This document shows, in pieces, positions 31,254-40,942 of a stretch of DNA of 64,000 nucleotides (positions within the stretch are counted from its first letter, which is position 1; every line of letters begins with the position of its first letter). The notes below the pieces were generated by a model that was not told the DNA's origin, ran no database searches, and saw only the letters and a program-made list of their open reading frames with translations. Source of the DNA: CAZRHR01 sp964578885 (lineage in GTDB: Bacteria; Bacteroidota; Bacteroidia; CAIKAF01); contig CAZOEO010000019.1 of the NCBI GenBank assembly GCA_964578885.1, positions 1-64,000 on the forward strand, in the 5' to 3' direction. The position numbers and the translations under genes were made by a program.

Positions 31254-33282
31254 TGAAGTACTCGCGCTGGCATGGCGCAAAATGAATCTGGCCGTGGCCA
31301 TGGCAGACATGTATGAAACCAACCACGCCGTCACATCAAAATATGTGCATGCGACCAGCCGGGGACACGAAGCCATTCAACTGGCCGTAGGATTACAGTT
31401 AACGCCCAAAGACTTCGTGTATCCGTATTACAGAGACGACGCCATGTTACTGGGGCTTGGAATGGAACCCTACGATCTCATGCTGCAATTGTTCGCCAAA
31501 CGAGATGATCCATTTTCCGGGGGACGAACCTATTACGCTCATCCCAGCCTGAACCAACCAGATAAACCCAAAATTCCGCACCAAAGCTCCGCGACCGGAA
31601 TGCAAGCCATTCCTGCCACCGGCGCCGCGTTGGGACTAAAATATCACGACCAGCAATCAACAGGATATCCTTCAGACGCCCTGGTCGTTTGTTCACTTGG
31701 CGACGCTTCCATTACCGAAGGGGAAGTGGCTGAAGCTTTCCAAATGTCCATTTTAAAATCGCTGCCCATACTTTACCTGGTGCAAGACAACGAATGGGAT
31801 ATTTCCGCCCATGCCGAAGAATTTCGCGCCATGGATGCCACTGCATATGCCAAAGGATTTCCCGGTCTGGAAGTACGCACCATAGATGGTACTGATTTCA
31901 GAAAATCATTTGAAACCATCCGCGAAGTGCTGGCACTCATCCGAACCGAACGTAGACCGTTTCTGGTTCATGCGAAAGTTCCCCTGCTTAATCACCATAC
32001 CTCCGGCGTTCGCAAAGAATGGTATCGCCATGATTTGGAAGAACAAAAACAGCGAGATCCTTTACCTAAATTCAAAACTTGGCTTTTATCGCATGGTTGG
32101 AGTGAAGATTGGTGCGAAAACATCGTGAGGGAAGCACAACAACTTGTCCATCAACATTTTGAAAAAGCTAAAAATGCGCCAGATCCCGACGCGAACACCC
32201 TGATGAACCATATATTCGCCCCAACTCCGATTCAGGAGGAAAAGGGAGATAGAGCACCTGCCGGCAAAAAACCTACCGTTATGGTAGATTGTGCCCTTTT
32301 CGCCGTCCGGGAACTCATGGAAAAGCACCCGGAATGTCTGCTTTACGGGCAAGACGTCGGCCGGAGATTAGGCGGAGTTTTCAGAGAAGCCGCTACCCTT
32401 GCCGCGCAATTTGGCGATGAACGGGTGTTTAATACGCCCATTCAGGAAGCGTTTATCATCGGTTCCACGGCCGGCATGTCGGCCACAGGTCTCAAACCCA
32501 TTGTCGAAGTGCAGTTTGCAGATTATATCTGGCCGGGACTCAATCAACTTTTTACAGAAGTAAGCCGGTCCAATTATCTTTCAAACGGAAAATGGCCGGT
32601 GAGCTGCGTGATTCGTGTGCCCATCGGTGCGTATGGTTCCGGCGGTCCATATCACTCTTCCAGCGTAGAGTCGGTCGTTATGCAGATTCGCGGTGTAAAA
32701 GTGGTCTATCCATCCAATGGCGCAGATTTAAAAGGTCTGCTGAAAGCGGCTTGGTACGACCCCAATCCTGTCGTTATTTTTGAGCATAAAGGATTGTATT
32801 GGAGTAAATTAAAAGGAACGGAAGAGGCAAAAACCATCGAACCTTCCGAAGATTATATTCTTCCTCTAGGCAAAGGCAGAATTGTTCTGGCGGCCAATCC
32901 CGACCAACAGAAAGCGACCGCCGTTGTGATTACTTATGGCATGGGCGTTCATTGGGCGCTGCAAGCCGAAAAAAAATTCCCCGGACAAATCGAGATTATC
33001 GACCTGCGCACTTTAAATCCGCTGGATCGGGACCTAATTTTCACACGGGTAAAAATGCACCACAGGGCTTTGGTACTTACCGAAGAACCCTTGCCGCACA
33101 GTTTTGCACAAGCTTTGGCGGGAGAAATACAGGAAGTTTGTTTCACCCAATTAGATGCACCTGTGATGGCCATAGGATCTAAAAACACACCGGCCATTCC
33201 TCTTCAGGCTGATTTAGAAGCCGCCATGATTCCCAATCCGGAAAAATTGGCAGCGAAACTGGAGGAAATCCTAAGTTTTTAA
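31240..33282 (+). CDS. Branched-chain 2-oxo acid dehydrogenase E1, alpha-beta fusion
   Basis: 680 residues combine both E1 subunits. The alpha half is about 1-335: thiamine diphosphate binding by VVCSLGDASITEGEVAEAFQ and VQDNEWDISAHAEEF, with SRGHEAIQLAVGL and YPYYRDDAMLLGLGM as usual. The beta half is about 345-680: LLYGQDVGRRLGGVFREA, FNTPIQEAFIIGSTAGMSAT, GGPYHSSSVESVVMQIRGVK. Decarboxylates branched-chain 2-oxo acids and passes the acyl group to E2 lipoate. Fusion is common in Bacteroidota. E2 and E3 are not in the window. Pyruvate or other 2-oxo acids are possible substrates. Confidence 0.93.
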   Translation: MELTDEVLALAWRKMNLAVAMADMYETNHAVTSKYVHATSRGHEAIQLAVGLQLTPKDFVYPYYRDDAMLLGLGMEPYDLMLQLFAKRDDPFSGGRTYYAHPSLNQPDKPKIPHQSSATGMQAIPATGAALGLKYHDQQSTGYPSDALVVCSLGDASITEGEVAEAFQMSILKSLPILYLVQDNEWDISAHAEEFRAMDATAYAKGFPGLEVRTIDGTDFRKSFETIREVLALIRTERRPFLVHAKVPLLNHHTSGVRKEWYRHDLEEQKQRDPLPKFKTWLLSHGWSEDWCENIVREAQQLVHQHFEKAKNAPDPDANTLMNHIFAPTPIQEEKGDRAPAGKKPTVMVDCALFAVRELMEKHPECLLYGQDVGRRLGGVFREAATLAAQFGDERVFNTPIQEAFIIGSTAGMSATGLKPIVEVQFADYIWPGLNQLFTEVSRSNYLSNGKWPVSCVIRVPIGAYGSGGPYHSSSVESVVMQIRGVKVVYPSNGADLKGLLKAAWYDPNPVVIFEHKGLYWSKLKGTEEAKTIEPSEDYILPLGKGRIVLAANPDQQKATAVVITYGMGVHWALQAEKKFPGQIEIIDLRTLNPLDRDLIFTRVKMHHRALVLTEEPLPHSFAQALAGEIQEVCFTQLDAPVMAIGSKNTPAIPLQADLEAAMIPNPEKLAAKLEEILSF

Positions 33283-33338
33283 GCCTTTTCCAAAATATTG
33301 TCCGATTTTTGTAAACAACACTTGAAACATTATAGCAG

Positions 33339-34082
33339 ATGAAAACCATGCTCACCTGGCTCCTCGGAGTCCTTTTTATCCTTCCTATGCAAGCCCAAAC
33401 AGAAGGTACAGGTCAGGGAAAAAAAGAAAAACCTGCCAAAGAGGCCAAAGCACCGAAAGCCCCCAAAGCCCCGAAAGCTCCCAAAGGCAAAAAAGTAAAA
33501 AGGCCAGACGGACTATACGCGGAAATCGTAACCAATAAAGGAACCATTGTTTGTGCACTTGCTTACGACAAAGTACCCATGACGGTGGCGAATTTCGTAG
33601 GATTGGCTGAGGGAAAAATCCCAAATTCCGCTCGTACGCCAGGACAACCTTATTATAATGGCATCAAGTTTCACAGGGTCATCAAAGACTTTATGATTCA
33701 AGGTGGCGACCCAAGCGGCAACGGAACCGGAGGCCCCGGTTATAAATTCAAAGACGAATTTCATCCCGACCTTAAACACGACAAAGCTGGCGTCCTTAGC
33801 ATGGCCAACGCAGGTCCAACAACCAACGGATCTCAGTTTTTTATTACGCACAAAGAAACACCTTGGTTAGACAATAAACATTCCGTTTTCGGACATGTAA
33901 TCGAAGGACAGGAAGTGGTCAATGCGATTGAACAAGGCGACCAAATGATTCAAATCCGCATTGTACGTGTGGGTAAAGACGCTAAAAAATTCAATGCACA
34001 TCAGACTTTCCAAAGACTCAGTGGCGTAAACGGACCAGATAGCCGCCCTACCCCACCCGGTCAACAAGAACAAAAAAAATAA
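33339..34082 (+). CDS. Secreted cyclophilin-type peptidyl-prolyl isomerase
   Basis: 247 residues. Signal peptide at 1-19 (TWLLGVLFILPMQAQ). A basic linker at about 28-55 is built of KAP repeats (EAKAPKAPKAPKAPKGKK). The cyclophilin domain is at about 60-215: FHRVIKDFMIQGGDPSGNGT, with the catalytic Arg in FHR; LSMANAGPTTNGSQFFIT; LDNKHSVFGHVIEGQEVV. The C-terminus is Pro/Gln-rich. It would help fold exported proteins in the periplasm. A terminator follows. Confidence 0.95.
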   Translation: MKTMLTWLLGVLFILPMQAQTEGTGQGKKEKPAKEAKAPKAPKAPKAPKGKKVKRPDGLYAEIVTNKGTIVCALAYDKVPMTVANFVGLAEGKIPNSARTPGQPYYNGIKFHRVIKDFMIQGGDPSGNGTGGPGYKFKDEFHPDLKHDKAGVLSMANAGPTTNGSQFFITHKETPWLDNKHSVFGHVIEGQEVVNAIEQGDQMIQIRIVRVGKDAKKFNAHQTFQRLSGVNGPDSRPTPPGQQEQKK

Positions 34083-34102
34083 GCCATCTGGCTTAGATTG
34101 AA

Positions 34103-34134
34103 AACGGATTTCTTGCAAAAGGAATCCGTTTTTT
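34103..34134 (+). terminator. Terminator after the cyclophilin gene
   Basis: AACGGATT (34103-34110) / AATCCGTT (34123-34130) around TCTTGCAAAAGG, followed by TTTT. The remaining stretch to 34574, about 440 bp, shows only short frames (the longest looks random) and no promoter that fits the TTG/TAnnTTTG consensus well. Confidence 0.8.
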
Positions 34135-34574
34135 GTTGAAGTAAAATGACATGAAGGAAATCGGCACGGAATTCTGGAGACTGCCTTCCAAAGGTCAACA
34201 CGCATTTAATGAGTAGATAGGCAAATCGGCAAAGAAAGAATCCCTACAGGAAAATAAGTTCTGCTCATCAACTAATTATGGCTGAAGAAACGAAATCAGC
34301 ACCTGATTTTTAAATTCATTTTGATTGTTCAGACCTTCTGGCATGTATAAAAAATATGATTTTCAAGAAAACGTCAGGAAATCTCATCTAAAACCTACCC
34401 TCATACAACTTCAATGAATAGGCAATGGGATGTGATTTTTCACGTGAAGACTAAGCCATTTTCCCAAACGACCTCCATTGTAAAACATTGTCCGTGTGGA
34501 AGATACAAGATATTTATTAGACCTTTTCATGGAAAACAATCAACGACGTATCTTGCAGGCCACAAAATCATACT

Positions 34575-35345
34575 ATGGCAGAGGAAATGATGCACCTTGG
34601 AGAAGTGAACAGCTCCATTGAAAATGGCGTAGCCACTTTGACTTTTTACCATCCTAAAAGCAATTCCTTACCCGGAAAAATTTTAGCCAAACTGGCGAAA
34701 GCCATCCAGGAAGCGGGCGAAAATGAGGAGGTAAAAGTGTTGATTCTTCAATCAAAGGGTGATGGCGCTTTCTGCGCAGGTGCATCCTTTGACGAACTTT
34801 TGGCTTTAAAATTTCCTGAAGAGGCCAAAGAATTCTTTTCCGGATTTGCCAGAGTCATCAACGCCATACGCACCTGTCCGAAATTTGTATTGGGTCGAGT
34901 ACAGGGTAAAGCGGTAGGCGGCGGCGTAGGGGTGGCCTGTGCCGTAGATTATTGTTTTGCTACCCGGCAAGCTTCCGTAAAACTCAGTGAACTGGCCGTA
35001 GGCATTGGGCCTTTTGTGGTTGGGCCTGCGGTAGATCGGAAAATAGGAAAATCTGCTTTTTGCGATTTGGCCATCGATGCGACCAGTTGGAAAACGGCCG
35101 ATTGGGCAAGGGAAAAAGGAATGTATTATCAGGTTTTCGATGATATAAACAGCATGGATCAGGCAATTCAATCCTTGGCGAAAAAACTGGCCAACAGCAG
35201 TCCGGACGCCATGCGCATGCTCAAAAAAACCATGTGGGAAGGTACAGAACACTGGGATGAATTATTGAGTTCAAGAGCTGAAATGAGCGGTCAGCTGATT
35301 CTCGCTCCCACAGCCAGGGCCATTTTGGCCGGACTTGTGCAATAA
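34575..35345 (+). CDS. Enoyl-CoA hydratase/isomerase family protein
   Basis: 256 residues of crotonase fold. The first oxyanion-hole segment is KGDGAFCAGASFDELLALK; the second is GKAVGGGVGVACAVDYCFAT. After this comes LSELAVGIGPFVVGPAVDRK. The first catalytic Glu position (where hydratases have Glu in the A-x3-G-x-G region) is not evident, so isomerase, lyase or another crotonase reaction is possible. Stands alone; the ATGs at 34587 and 34590 are alternative starts. Confidence 0.88.
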   Translation: MAEEMMHLGEVNSSIENGVATLTFYHPKSNSLPGKILAKLAKAIQEAGENEEVKVLILQSKGDGAFCAGASFDELLALKFPEEAKEFFSGFARVINAIRTCPKFVLGRVQGKAVGGGVGVACAVDYCFATRQASVKLSELAVGIGPFVVGPAVDRKIGKSAFCDLAIDATSWKTADWAREKGMYYQVFDDINSMDQAIQSLAKKLANSSPDAMRMLKKTMWEGTEHWDELLSSRAEMSGQLILAPTARAILAGLVQ

Positions 35346-35384
35346 TCACAAGTATTTCAGGTTATTGCTTCAGATATTTTTCAA

Positions 35385-35921
35385 ATGAATATACGCTCCT
35401 TCCTGCTTTGCGGATGGTGGATGATGGCCGCGCAGGCCTACTCCCAATCCGCATGTCACGCTTTAGCTACGGGCAGTGCGATTGAAATGACTATGGTAGA
35501 AGGGACCTTTCTTTTGCCCGGATCTAAGGTGTCGGACGTAACAGCCAAGTGGGGAAATCCCGATGAAAAAATCGGAAATATCTTCATTTATCGACAACAA
35601 GGTTGTTTGGTGTATACAAACCCAGACCACTCCCAAATTATCGCAATGGTAGGTTCGTGGTTTCCCGGTTACGGAGGCTTTTCACAGCGTATTTTCGGCC
35701 TCAGTTTAGGCAGTACCTATCCCAAATGTATTTCACTGCTGGGACAGCCCAAATGGCGAAAGCCCCTCGTGGAAAATATTGAAGAAGCATTTTGGACCTG
35801 CGGCCCTTATGAAATTCGTTGCGAAATCTGGACGCAAAATGATTATGATCCTGATATCGGTGGCAATATTTATGCTGAAACGATCAAGAGAATTCAGGTT
35901 CAAAAACCTTGGAAACCTTAA
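35385..35921 (+). CDS. Secreted hypothetical protein
   Basis: 178 residues with a signal peptide (FLLCGWWMMAAQAYSQS, cleavage about residue 20). Mature part has four or five Cys (SACHAL; QQGCLVY; PKCISLLG; WTCGPYEIRCEIW), possibly disulfide bonded. Strand-rich, Gly/Tyr-rich; AKWGNPDEKIGNIFIY and LLGQPKWRK resemble two copies of a small repeat (W/L-G-x-P-x2-K). No function recognised. Its stop TAA is shared with the stop of the convergent gene (35918-35921). Confidence 0.6.
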   Translation: MNIRSFLLCGWWMMAAQAYSQSACHALATGSAIEMTMVEGTFLLPGSKVSDVTAKWGNPDEKIGNIFIYRQQGCLVYTNPDHSQIIAMVGSWFPGYGGFSQRIFGLSLGSTYPKCISLLGQPKWRKPLVENIEEAFWTCGPYEIRCEIWTQNDYDPDIGGNIYAETIKRIQVQKPWKP

Positions 35922-36604
35922 GTATCCGCGGAAAAATGAAAGCCCAGTCGTTTGCCGGTGCGTTGAACCAAGAGCGAACTTGTGGCCTGAATATCTGAAA
36001 TAGTGACCAACTTCACATCATCGTATTGAGGAACCAGCAGGTCGAAATCCAAGGTGTACAGGACCGTAGATTCCACCACCTTCTTGGCTTCCTCGGGCGT
36101 AAGTTTAGCCTGATGAAACTGATTGTACAAAAACCCAAGCTGCCGCTTTCCTTCGACAAAATAATGCTGGTCTTTGTTGATGAAAATCCGGGCAATCAAA
36201 TAGCCAATATCTCCGTCACGATTATATAAAATACTATCTGTAAGAAAGTTATACACATTAATAACAGCACAAAAAGACCTGGTTTCGTCTTCACGGAGAT
36301 AACCGGTTTGCCAAACTGCATGGCTTCTTTCGAACTGAAAAATGTTGGTATGAAGCTGAAAAATGAGGGTGTCTCCGGCAATGGTGGCCACCGTTTCCCC
36401 ATCTCCACGATTCACGGCGTTCAGTTTTAAAGGAAAACTCGTCTTTCCCTTCAAGTCCGATGCCAATCCATCGACCAGTTGATGTATGGCTTCCCGAATA
36501 GAACCGAAAGCGGATTTTCCCACATGATATACTTCCTGCTTAAGGACACTTTTTTCCGCAAGTACTTGCGCAATTAGTTCCCTTGGCGGCTTGCTTTCAG
36601 CCAT
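35918..36604 (-). CDS. Conserved hypothetical cytoplasmic protein
   Basis: 228 residues, no signal peptide or membrane segment. MAESKPPRELIAQVLAEKSV, SIREAIHQLVDGLASDLKGK, GETVATIAGDTLIFQLHTNI, and a distinctive FNKDQ-like segment (IFINKDQHYFVEGKRQLGFL). The pattern is that of a Bacteroidota conserved protein of unknown role. It ends overlapping the convergent stop by four bases and follows proS by 29 bp on the same strand, so the two may be cotranscribed. Confidence 0.65.
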   Translation of the reverse strand: MAESKPPRELIAQVLAEKSVLKQEVYHVGKSAFGSIREAIHQLVDGLASDLKGKTSFPLKLNAVNRGDGETVATIAGDTLIFQLHTNIFQFERSHAVWQTGYLREDETRSFCAVINVYNFLTDSILYNRDGDIGYLIARIFINKDQHYFVEGKRQLGFLYNQFHQAKLTPEEAKKVVESTVLYTLDFDLLVPQYDDVKLVTISDIQATSSLLVQRTGKRLGFHFSADT

Positions 36605-36633
36605 GAATCAGAGGTTTTGGATGAATAAAAAGG

Positions 36634-38106
36634 TTAGTAAGCCAGGGCAAAGAGCACCCTTTGACGAGAAGGCTTGCCCGTAAGAATACATGCTCCGTCT
36701 TCCAGAGGCTGATCCAATGGAATACAACGAATGGTCGCCTTTGTGCGATTTTTGATTTCTTCCTCCGTTTCAGCGGTTCCATCCCAATGAGCGGCAATAA
36801 ATCCACCTTTATGTTCCAGAAGATGCACAAATTCGTCCCATGAATTGGCTGGAGTAATATGCTCATTCCGGAAAGTTAGGGCTTTTTGGAACATGGTTTG
36901 TTGAATTTCTTCCAGCAAACCTGGTATGGTTTCTTCTATTCCGGCCAATGGCATGGTAAATTTCTGAAGGATATCCCGCCGGGCTAATTCCACCTGCCCT
37001 TTGTCCAAATCACGAGGTCCTACAGCAATGCGAAGGGGAACCCCCCGGAATTCATATTCAGAAAACTTCCAGCCTGGTTTGCGCTTATCGTCGGCGTCGA
37101 ATTTCACGCGAATACCCAACTTTTTCAATGCAGCAGTAAGGGCATCTCCTACCTCACAAACCCGCTGATATTCTTCATCGTTCTTATAAATAGGAACAAT
37201 CACCACCTGGATAGGTGCCAGTTTGGGAGGAAGTACAAGTCCCTGGTCATCGGAATGCACCATGATTAAAGCACCCATCAAACGGGTGGAAACGCCCCAG
37301 CTGGTCGCCCAAACGTATTCTTGTTTTCCTTCCTTGTTGGTGAATTTTACATCAAAAGCCTTGGCGAAATTTTGCCCAAGAAAATGTGAGGTTCCGGCCT
37401 GAAGTGCTTTTCCATCCTGCATCAATGCCTCAATACAATAAGTATCCAGAGCACCCGCAAAACGCTCGTTGGGCGATTTCACCCCTTTGATCACAGGAAT
37501 CGCCAGGACATTTTCGGCGAAATCCGCATACACCTCTAACATCTGCCGGGTTTCAGCAATGGCCTCTTCTGCTGTTGCGTGAGCGGTATGCCCTTCCTGC
37601 CAAAGGAATTCAGCAGTTCGTAAAAAAAGACGGGTACGCATTTCCCAGCGAACCACATTGGCCCACTGATTCAATAATATAGGAAGGTCCCGATAACTTT
37701 GAATCCAGTTCTTGTATGTATTCCAAATGATGGTTTCAGAAGTGGGCCGAATAATGAGTTCTTCCTCCAATTTGGCATCTTCGTCCACCACTATGCCCTG
37801 ACCATTGGGATCATTTTTCAGGCGATAGTGTGTGACCACCGCACATTCTTTGGCAAATCCATCTACGTGGCTGGCTTCTTTCGAAAAAAAGGATTTGGGA
37901 ATAAACAAGGGAAAATAAGCATTCTCATGACCCGTTTCTTTAAACCGGGTGTCTAATGCCGCCTGCATCCTTTCCCAAATTGAAAATCCATAAGGCTTTA
38001 TGACCATGCAGCCACGAACAGCACTATGTTCTGCCAACCCGGCCCGAAGAACCAAATCGTTATACCATTGTGCGTAATTTTCTTGTCTTGACGTCAGCGC
38101 TTCCAC
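36634..38106 (-). CDS. proS: Prolyl-tRNA synthetase, archaeal/eukaryal type
   Basis: 490-residue class II synthetase. Motif 1 region VRGCMVIKPYGFSIWERMQA; motif 2 WANVVRWEMRTRLFLRTAEF and WQEGHTAHATAEEA; motif 3 GVSTRLMGALIMVHSDDQGL; anticodon domain VVIVPIYKNDEEYQRVCEVG; a C-terminal zinc-like domain ends with the Tyr typical of this type (VLFALAY). No inserted editing domain, unlike the proteobacterial form. Start codon is GTG at 38106. TACTTTTG at 38165-38172 (minus) may be its -7 box. Confidence 0.96.
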   Translation of the reverse strand: MEALTSRQENYAQWYNDLVLRAGLAEHSAVRGCMVIKPYGFSIWERMQAALDTRFKETGHENAYFPLFIPKSFFSKEASHVDGFAKECAVVTHYRLKNDPNGQGIVVDEDAKLEEELIIRPTSETIIWNTYKNWIQSYRDLPILLNQWANVVRWEMRTRLFLRTAEFLWQEGHTAHATAEEAIAETRQMLEVYADFAENVLAIPVIKGVKSPNERFAGALDTYCIEALMQDGKALQAGTSHFLGQNFAKAFDVKFTNKEGKQEYVWATSWGVSTRLMGALIMVHSDDQGLVLPPKLAPIQVVIVPIYKNDEEYQRVCEVGDALTAALKKLGIRVKFDADDKRKPGWKFSEYEFRGVPLRIAVGPRDLDKGQVELARRDILQKFTMPLAGIEETIPGLLEEIQQTMFQKALTFRNEHITPANSWDEFVHLLEHKGGFIAAHWDGTAETEEEIKNRTKATIRCIPLDQPLEDGACILTGKPSRQRVLFALAY

Positions 38107-38192
38107 GGGATTTATTTTAAAGTTGGTACGGTATTTGCGAATCTAAAACGGAAAAAATTTCGTTCAAAAGTACAAAACCCATCGACTTCCTC

Positions 38193-39488
38193 ATGAATCT
38201 GATTCGTCCCATGCTTCTTTTATTTGTTATCCTCCTTGGGACGGGTTGCGCTTCGACCAAAGAAACCTTTGATTTTGAGGAAGATTCCTATTTCACATTG
38301 GCCCAGGCATGGGAAACGGAAAGAAAAAGCAGGGAAATGGTCATCTCATTGCCCACAGCCTCCACCTCCGACACCCTTTTCAATCAAAAAAAAACGGATA
38401 TAAATGGCTATGCCAGAGATGAATATGGTAACATAATTATCCAGGAAGGCGATGCGCCACAAGCTTTTTCCGAAGAGCAATACCACGATTTTTCTTATGC
38501 CGCCAGGGTAAGACGATTTGGAGAAACAAGCGGCGGTTGGAATTATTACGACCCCTACTATACCAACCACTATTGGTACGAGCCTCAACCGGCGTTTTTC
38601 GGTCAATCGATTTACACCACCTATTCCTGGTGGGGAGGCGCACCTCTCTATCCCTGGCAATCCACTTATTCCTGGTTTCAACCTTATGCATGGCATGGCA
38701 ACACATGGATGCACCCGCATGGATTTTACCCGATAACAGGCTGGGGTTGGTACACGCCTCCGTTTCATCCTGGAAACCCCTTGTATTACAATTCTTTCGA
38801 CATTCATTCTGTTTATAGCGGTCCCCGGAAATTCAATCGTGGGGAAAACCAAACCAGCGGCCCCGTAATCATGTCGAGGGTGGCGCCTTCGCACGGAGTA
38901 ACTCCAAGACCGCGGGAACCCGTCCGTTTGAGTACCTTGCCTGTAACGCGCACTCCAGCGCCCGGAACGGATCGTAATCCGATGCTACCCAACGCCAATG
39001 GGAATCCGGTTCGTCAAACAAACCAACCAACCAGATCGAATTTCCCTACTTCTCCCGGCGTTACATCGCCCGGCCGAACCCCTTCCGCCAATCCACCGAT
39101 ACAGAACAGTCCGGATGCAGAAATCCTGCGACCGGGATCGCGCACCCGCTTCGACAATAGTTCCGACAATGGAATGATTCGGGATGTCCCCACCCGCTCA
39201 TCCGACAACCAGGGCATCAAAACAAATGACAACGATCCACGAAGAATTTCTCCACCATCAGACGGAGGGCGCCGAAGAGAAATTTTTCAGGAAGGTTCCA
39301 GATCTCCGAGCTGGACGCGACCAGCCACGCCACCTCAACGCAGCACACCGGAACGCTATACTGCGCCGACACGATCCAACCCATCGCCCCAATTTTCACC
39401 ACCGCCAAGACCATCGAGTCCACCACCTATGAGAAGCAGCGGCTCACCCGGTGCAAGTCCCAGAAGTTCAAGTCCACGCCCAAGATGA
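38193..39488 (+). CDS. Lipoprotein with Pro/Ser-rich tail
   Basis: 431 residues. Lipoprotein signal LLLFVILLGTGC with Cys at about 19. The region about 100-215 is very rich in Tyr/Trp/Pro/Gly (YYDPYYTNHYWYEPQPAFF; TGWGWYTPPFHPGNPLYYN). After about 230 it is a low-complexity Pro/Ser/Arg/Thr tail with repeated SP and RP, likely unstructured. No family recognised; surface exposure or cell-wall association is a guess. It overlaps the next gene by 4 bp (ATGA), so the two are coupled. Confidence 0.7.
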   Translation: MNLIRPMLLLFVILLGTGCASTKETFDFEEDSYFTLAQAWETERKSREMVISLPTASTSDTLFNQKKTDINGYARDEYGNIIIQEGDAPQAFSEEQYHDFSYAARVRRFGETSGGWNYYDPYYTNHYWYEPQPAFFGQSIYTTYSWWGGAPLYPWQSTYSWFQPYAWHGNTWMHPHGFYPITGWGWYTPPFHPGNPLYYNSFDIHSVYSGPRKFNRGENQTSGPVIMSRVAPSHGVTPRPREPVRLSTLPVTRTPAPGTDRNPMLPNANGNPVRQTNQPTRSNFPTSPGVTSPGRTPSANPPIQNSPDAEILRPGSRTRFDNSSDNGMIRDVPTRSSDNQGIKTNDNDPRRISPPSDGGRRREIFQEGSRSPSWTRPATPPQRSTPERYTAPTRSNPSPQFSPPPRPSSPPPMRSSGSPGASPRSSSPRPR

Positions 39489-40942
39489 TACGTATTGGCT
39501 CATTATTTTTTGGCATTTTTTGCTTGCCGGCAGTCCTTTTGGGACAGTATGAAGTGGATGCTTTGCGTTTTAGCCGCTCCACGTTGAACGGAAGCGCCAA
39601 ATTCATCAGCATGGGTGGTGCCATGGGTGCCGTAGGCGCGGATTTCTCCGTCATGTCTTCCAACCCGGGCGGATTGGGGCTTTTCAGAAGTTCACAAATT
39701 TCTTTTACGCCGGGTTTTAACTTTGCCCAATCGGAAAGCCAGTTGCAAAACAACGCATATTCAGACCGGCGCTTCGCCTTTCAGTTCGGACAGGTTGGGG
39801 GTGTTTTTCATAAAAAGTTACAGCGTCCCTTGCCCATGGGAACGCAAGGATTCACCTTTGCCATCGGATACAACCGAACCCATTCTTTTAACCGAAGTCT
39901 ATTTTTTGAAGGCGAAAACAACAGCCATAGCATAGGTGATCTTTTTCTTCAGCGAGCCAATGGATTACCTGTAGATCAGTTAGATGCGTTTACCGAACGA
40001 CTCGGATTTGACACCTATCTGCTAGACACCCTTGGTGGAGGACAAGGCAACCAATACAGCAATCTGGGACTTTTTGCCAACGAAAACAAACTCATGTCGC
40101 GACAAATTACGGCCAAAGGATCTTCCGGTGAAATTGGTTTGGCAGGAGCAGTAAACTTAGGACACAGGCTTTATGTGGGTGCGACCTTGGGAATCGTGCG
40201 CTTAGATTATACCGAGACCAGCGAGTACCATGAACGAGATCAGCAAAATCTGGTTCCCGGTTTCAATCAAGTGATGTTTCGCGAAAACCTCATGGTAGAA
40301 GGAACAGGCATTCATGTGAAAGCCGGATTGGTTTGGCGGGTGGCCGATTGGTTCCGGGTAGGAGCGGCCATTCATTCCCCAACGTTTATGTCCCTGACCG
40401 AGCAATACAGCACCGAAATGGTGACGGATTTTGATGTGGGCTCCTATTCCAGCACTTCGCCTCGTGGAAATTTCGACTACGATTTAGATATGCCCTGGAG
40501 ATGGAACGCCTCCACAGCCTTTATTATTGCCCAAAAACTCACCTTGGCCGCCGAATATGAAATGGCGGATTTCTCCAATATTTCCCTACGAAGTTCCGGT
40601 TCTTTCTTTATGCCTGTGAATCAATTCATCGACGCTAATTATGGCCTTTCGCATCATATCCGCCTCGGTGGTGAATTTCGAATTGATCCGTGGAGATTTC
40701 GCGCCGGATACCAACATGCCACCGATCCTGTAGTGCAAAATGGCGGAGTAGATCGAACCATCCAATATTTCACGGCAGGTATTGGATATCGCGCCAAAAA
40801 ATGGGTGTATTTCGACGCGGCATACGTGTTGCAAAAAACACAAGGAAGCGAACGTATTTTCAGAGACTTCTCCTCTACCCTACCTGCCATTATTGAACTA
40901 AATCAGCACCTGGCACAAGTAACCCTAGGGTTTATTTTTTAA
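39485..40942 (+). CDS. Outer-membrane beta-barrel protein, OmpP1/FadL-like
   Basis: 485 residues. Signal peptide IGSLFFGIFCLPAVLLGQ. FSRSTLNGSAKFISMGGAMG, AVGADFSVMSSNPGGLGLF is the characteristic N-terminal hatch-like motif of Bacteroidota FadL-type transporters. The rest alternates amphipathic strands ending in an aromatic residue (TLGFIF). Long-chain fatty acid or other hydrophobic uptake is expected from the family; an acyl-CoA synthetase gene lies 0.4 kb away. Its end overlaps the convergent gene by 11 bp. Confidence 0.85.
   Translation: MIRIGSLFFGIFCLPAVLLGQYEVDALRFSRSTLNGSAKFISMGGAMGAVGADFSVMSSNPGGLGLFRSSQISFTPGFNFAQSESQLQNNAYSDRRFAFQFGQVGGVFHKKLQRPLPMGTQGFTFAIGYNRTHSFNRSLFFEGENNSHSIGDLFLQRANGLPVDQLDAFTERLGFDTYLLDTLGGGQGNQYSNLGLFANENKLMSRQITAKGSSGEIGLAGAVNLGHRLYVGATLGIVRLDYTETSEYHERDQQNLVPGFNQVMFRENLMVEGTGIHVKAGLVWRVADWFRVGAAIHSPTFMSLTEQYSTEMVTDFDVGSYSSTSPRGNFDYDLDMPWRWNASTAFIIAQKLTLAAEYEMADFSNISLRSSGSFFMPVNQFIDANYGLSHHIRLGGEFRIDPWRFRAGYQHATDPVVQNGGVDRTIQYFTAGIGYRAKKWVYFDAAYVLQKTQGSERIFRDFSSTLPAIIELNQHLAQVTLGFIF

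Noticed and set aside
34149..34215. Small ORF starting MKEIGTEFW
   Set aside because: Only 18 codons, no neighbour relation and no promoter.
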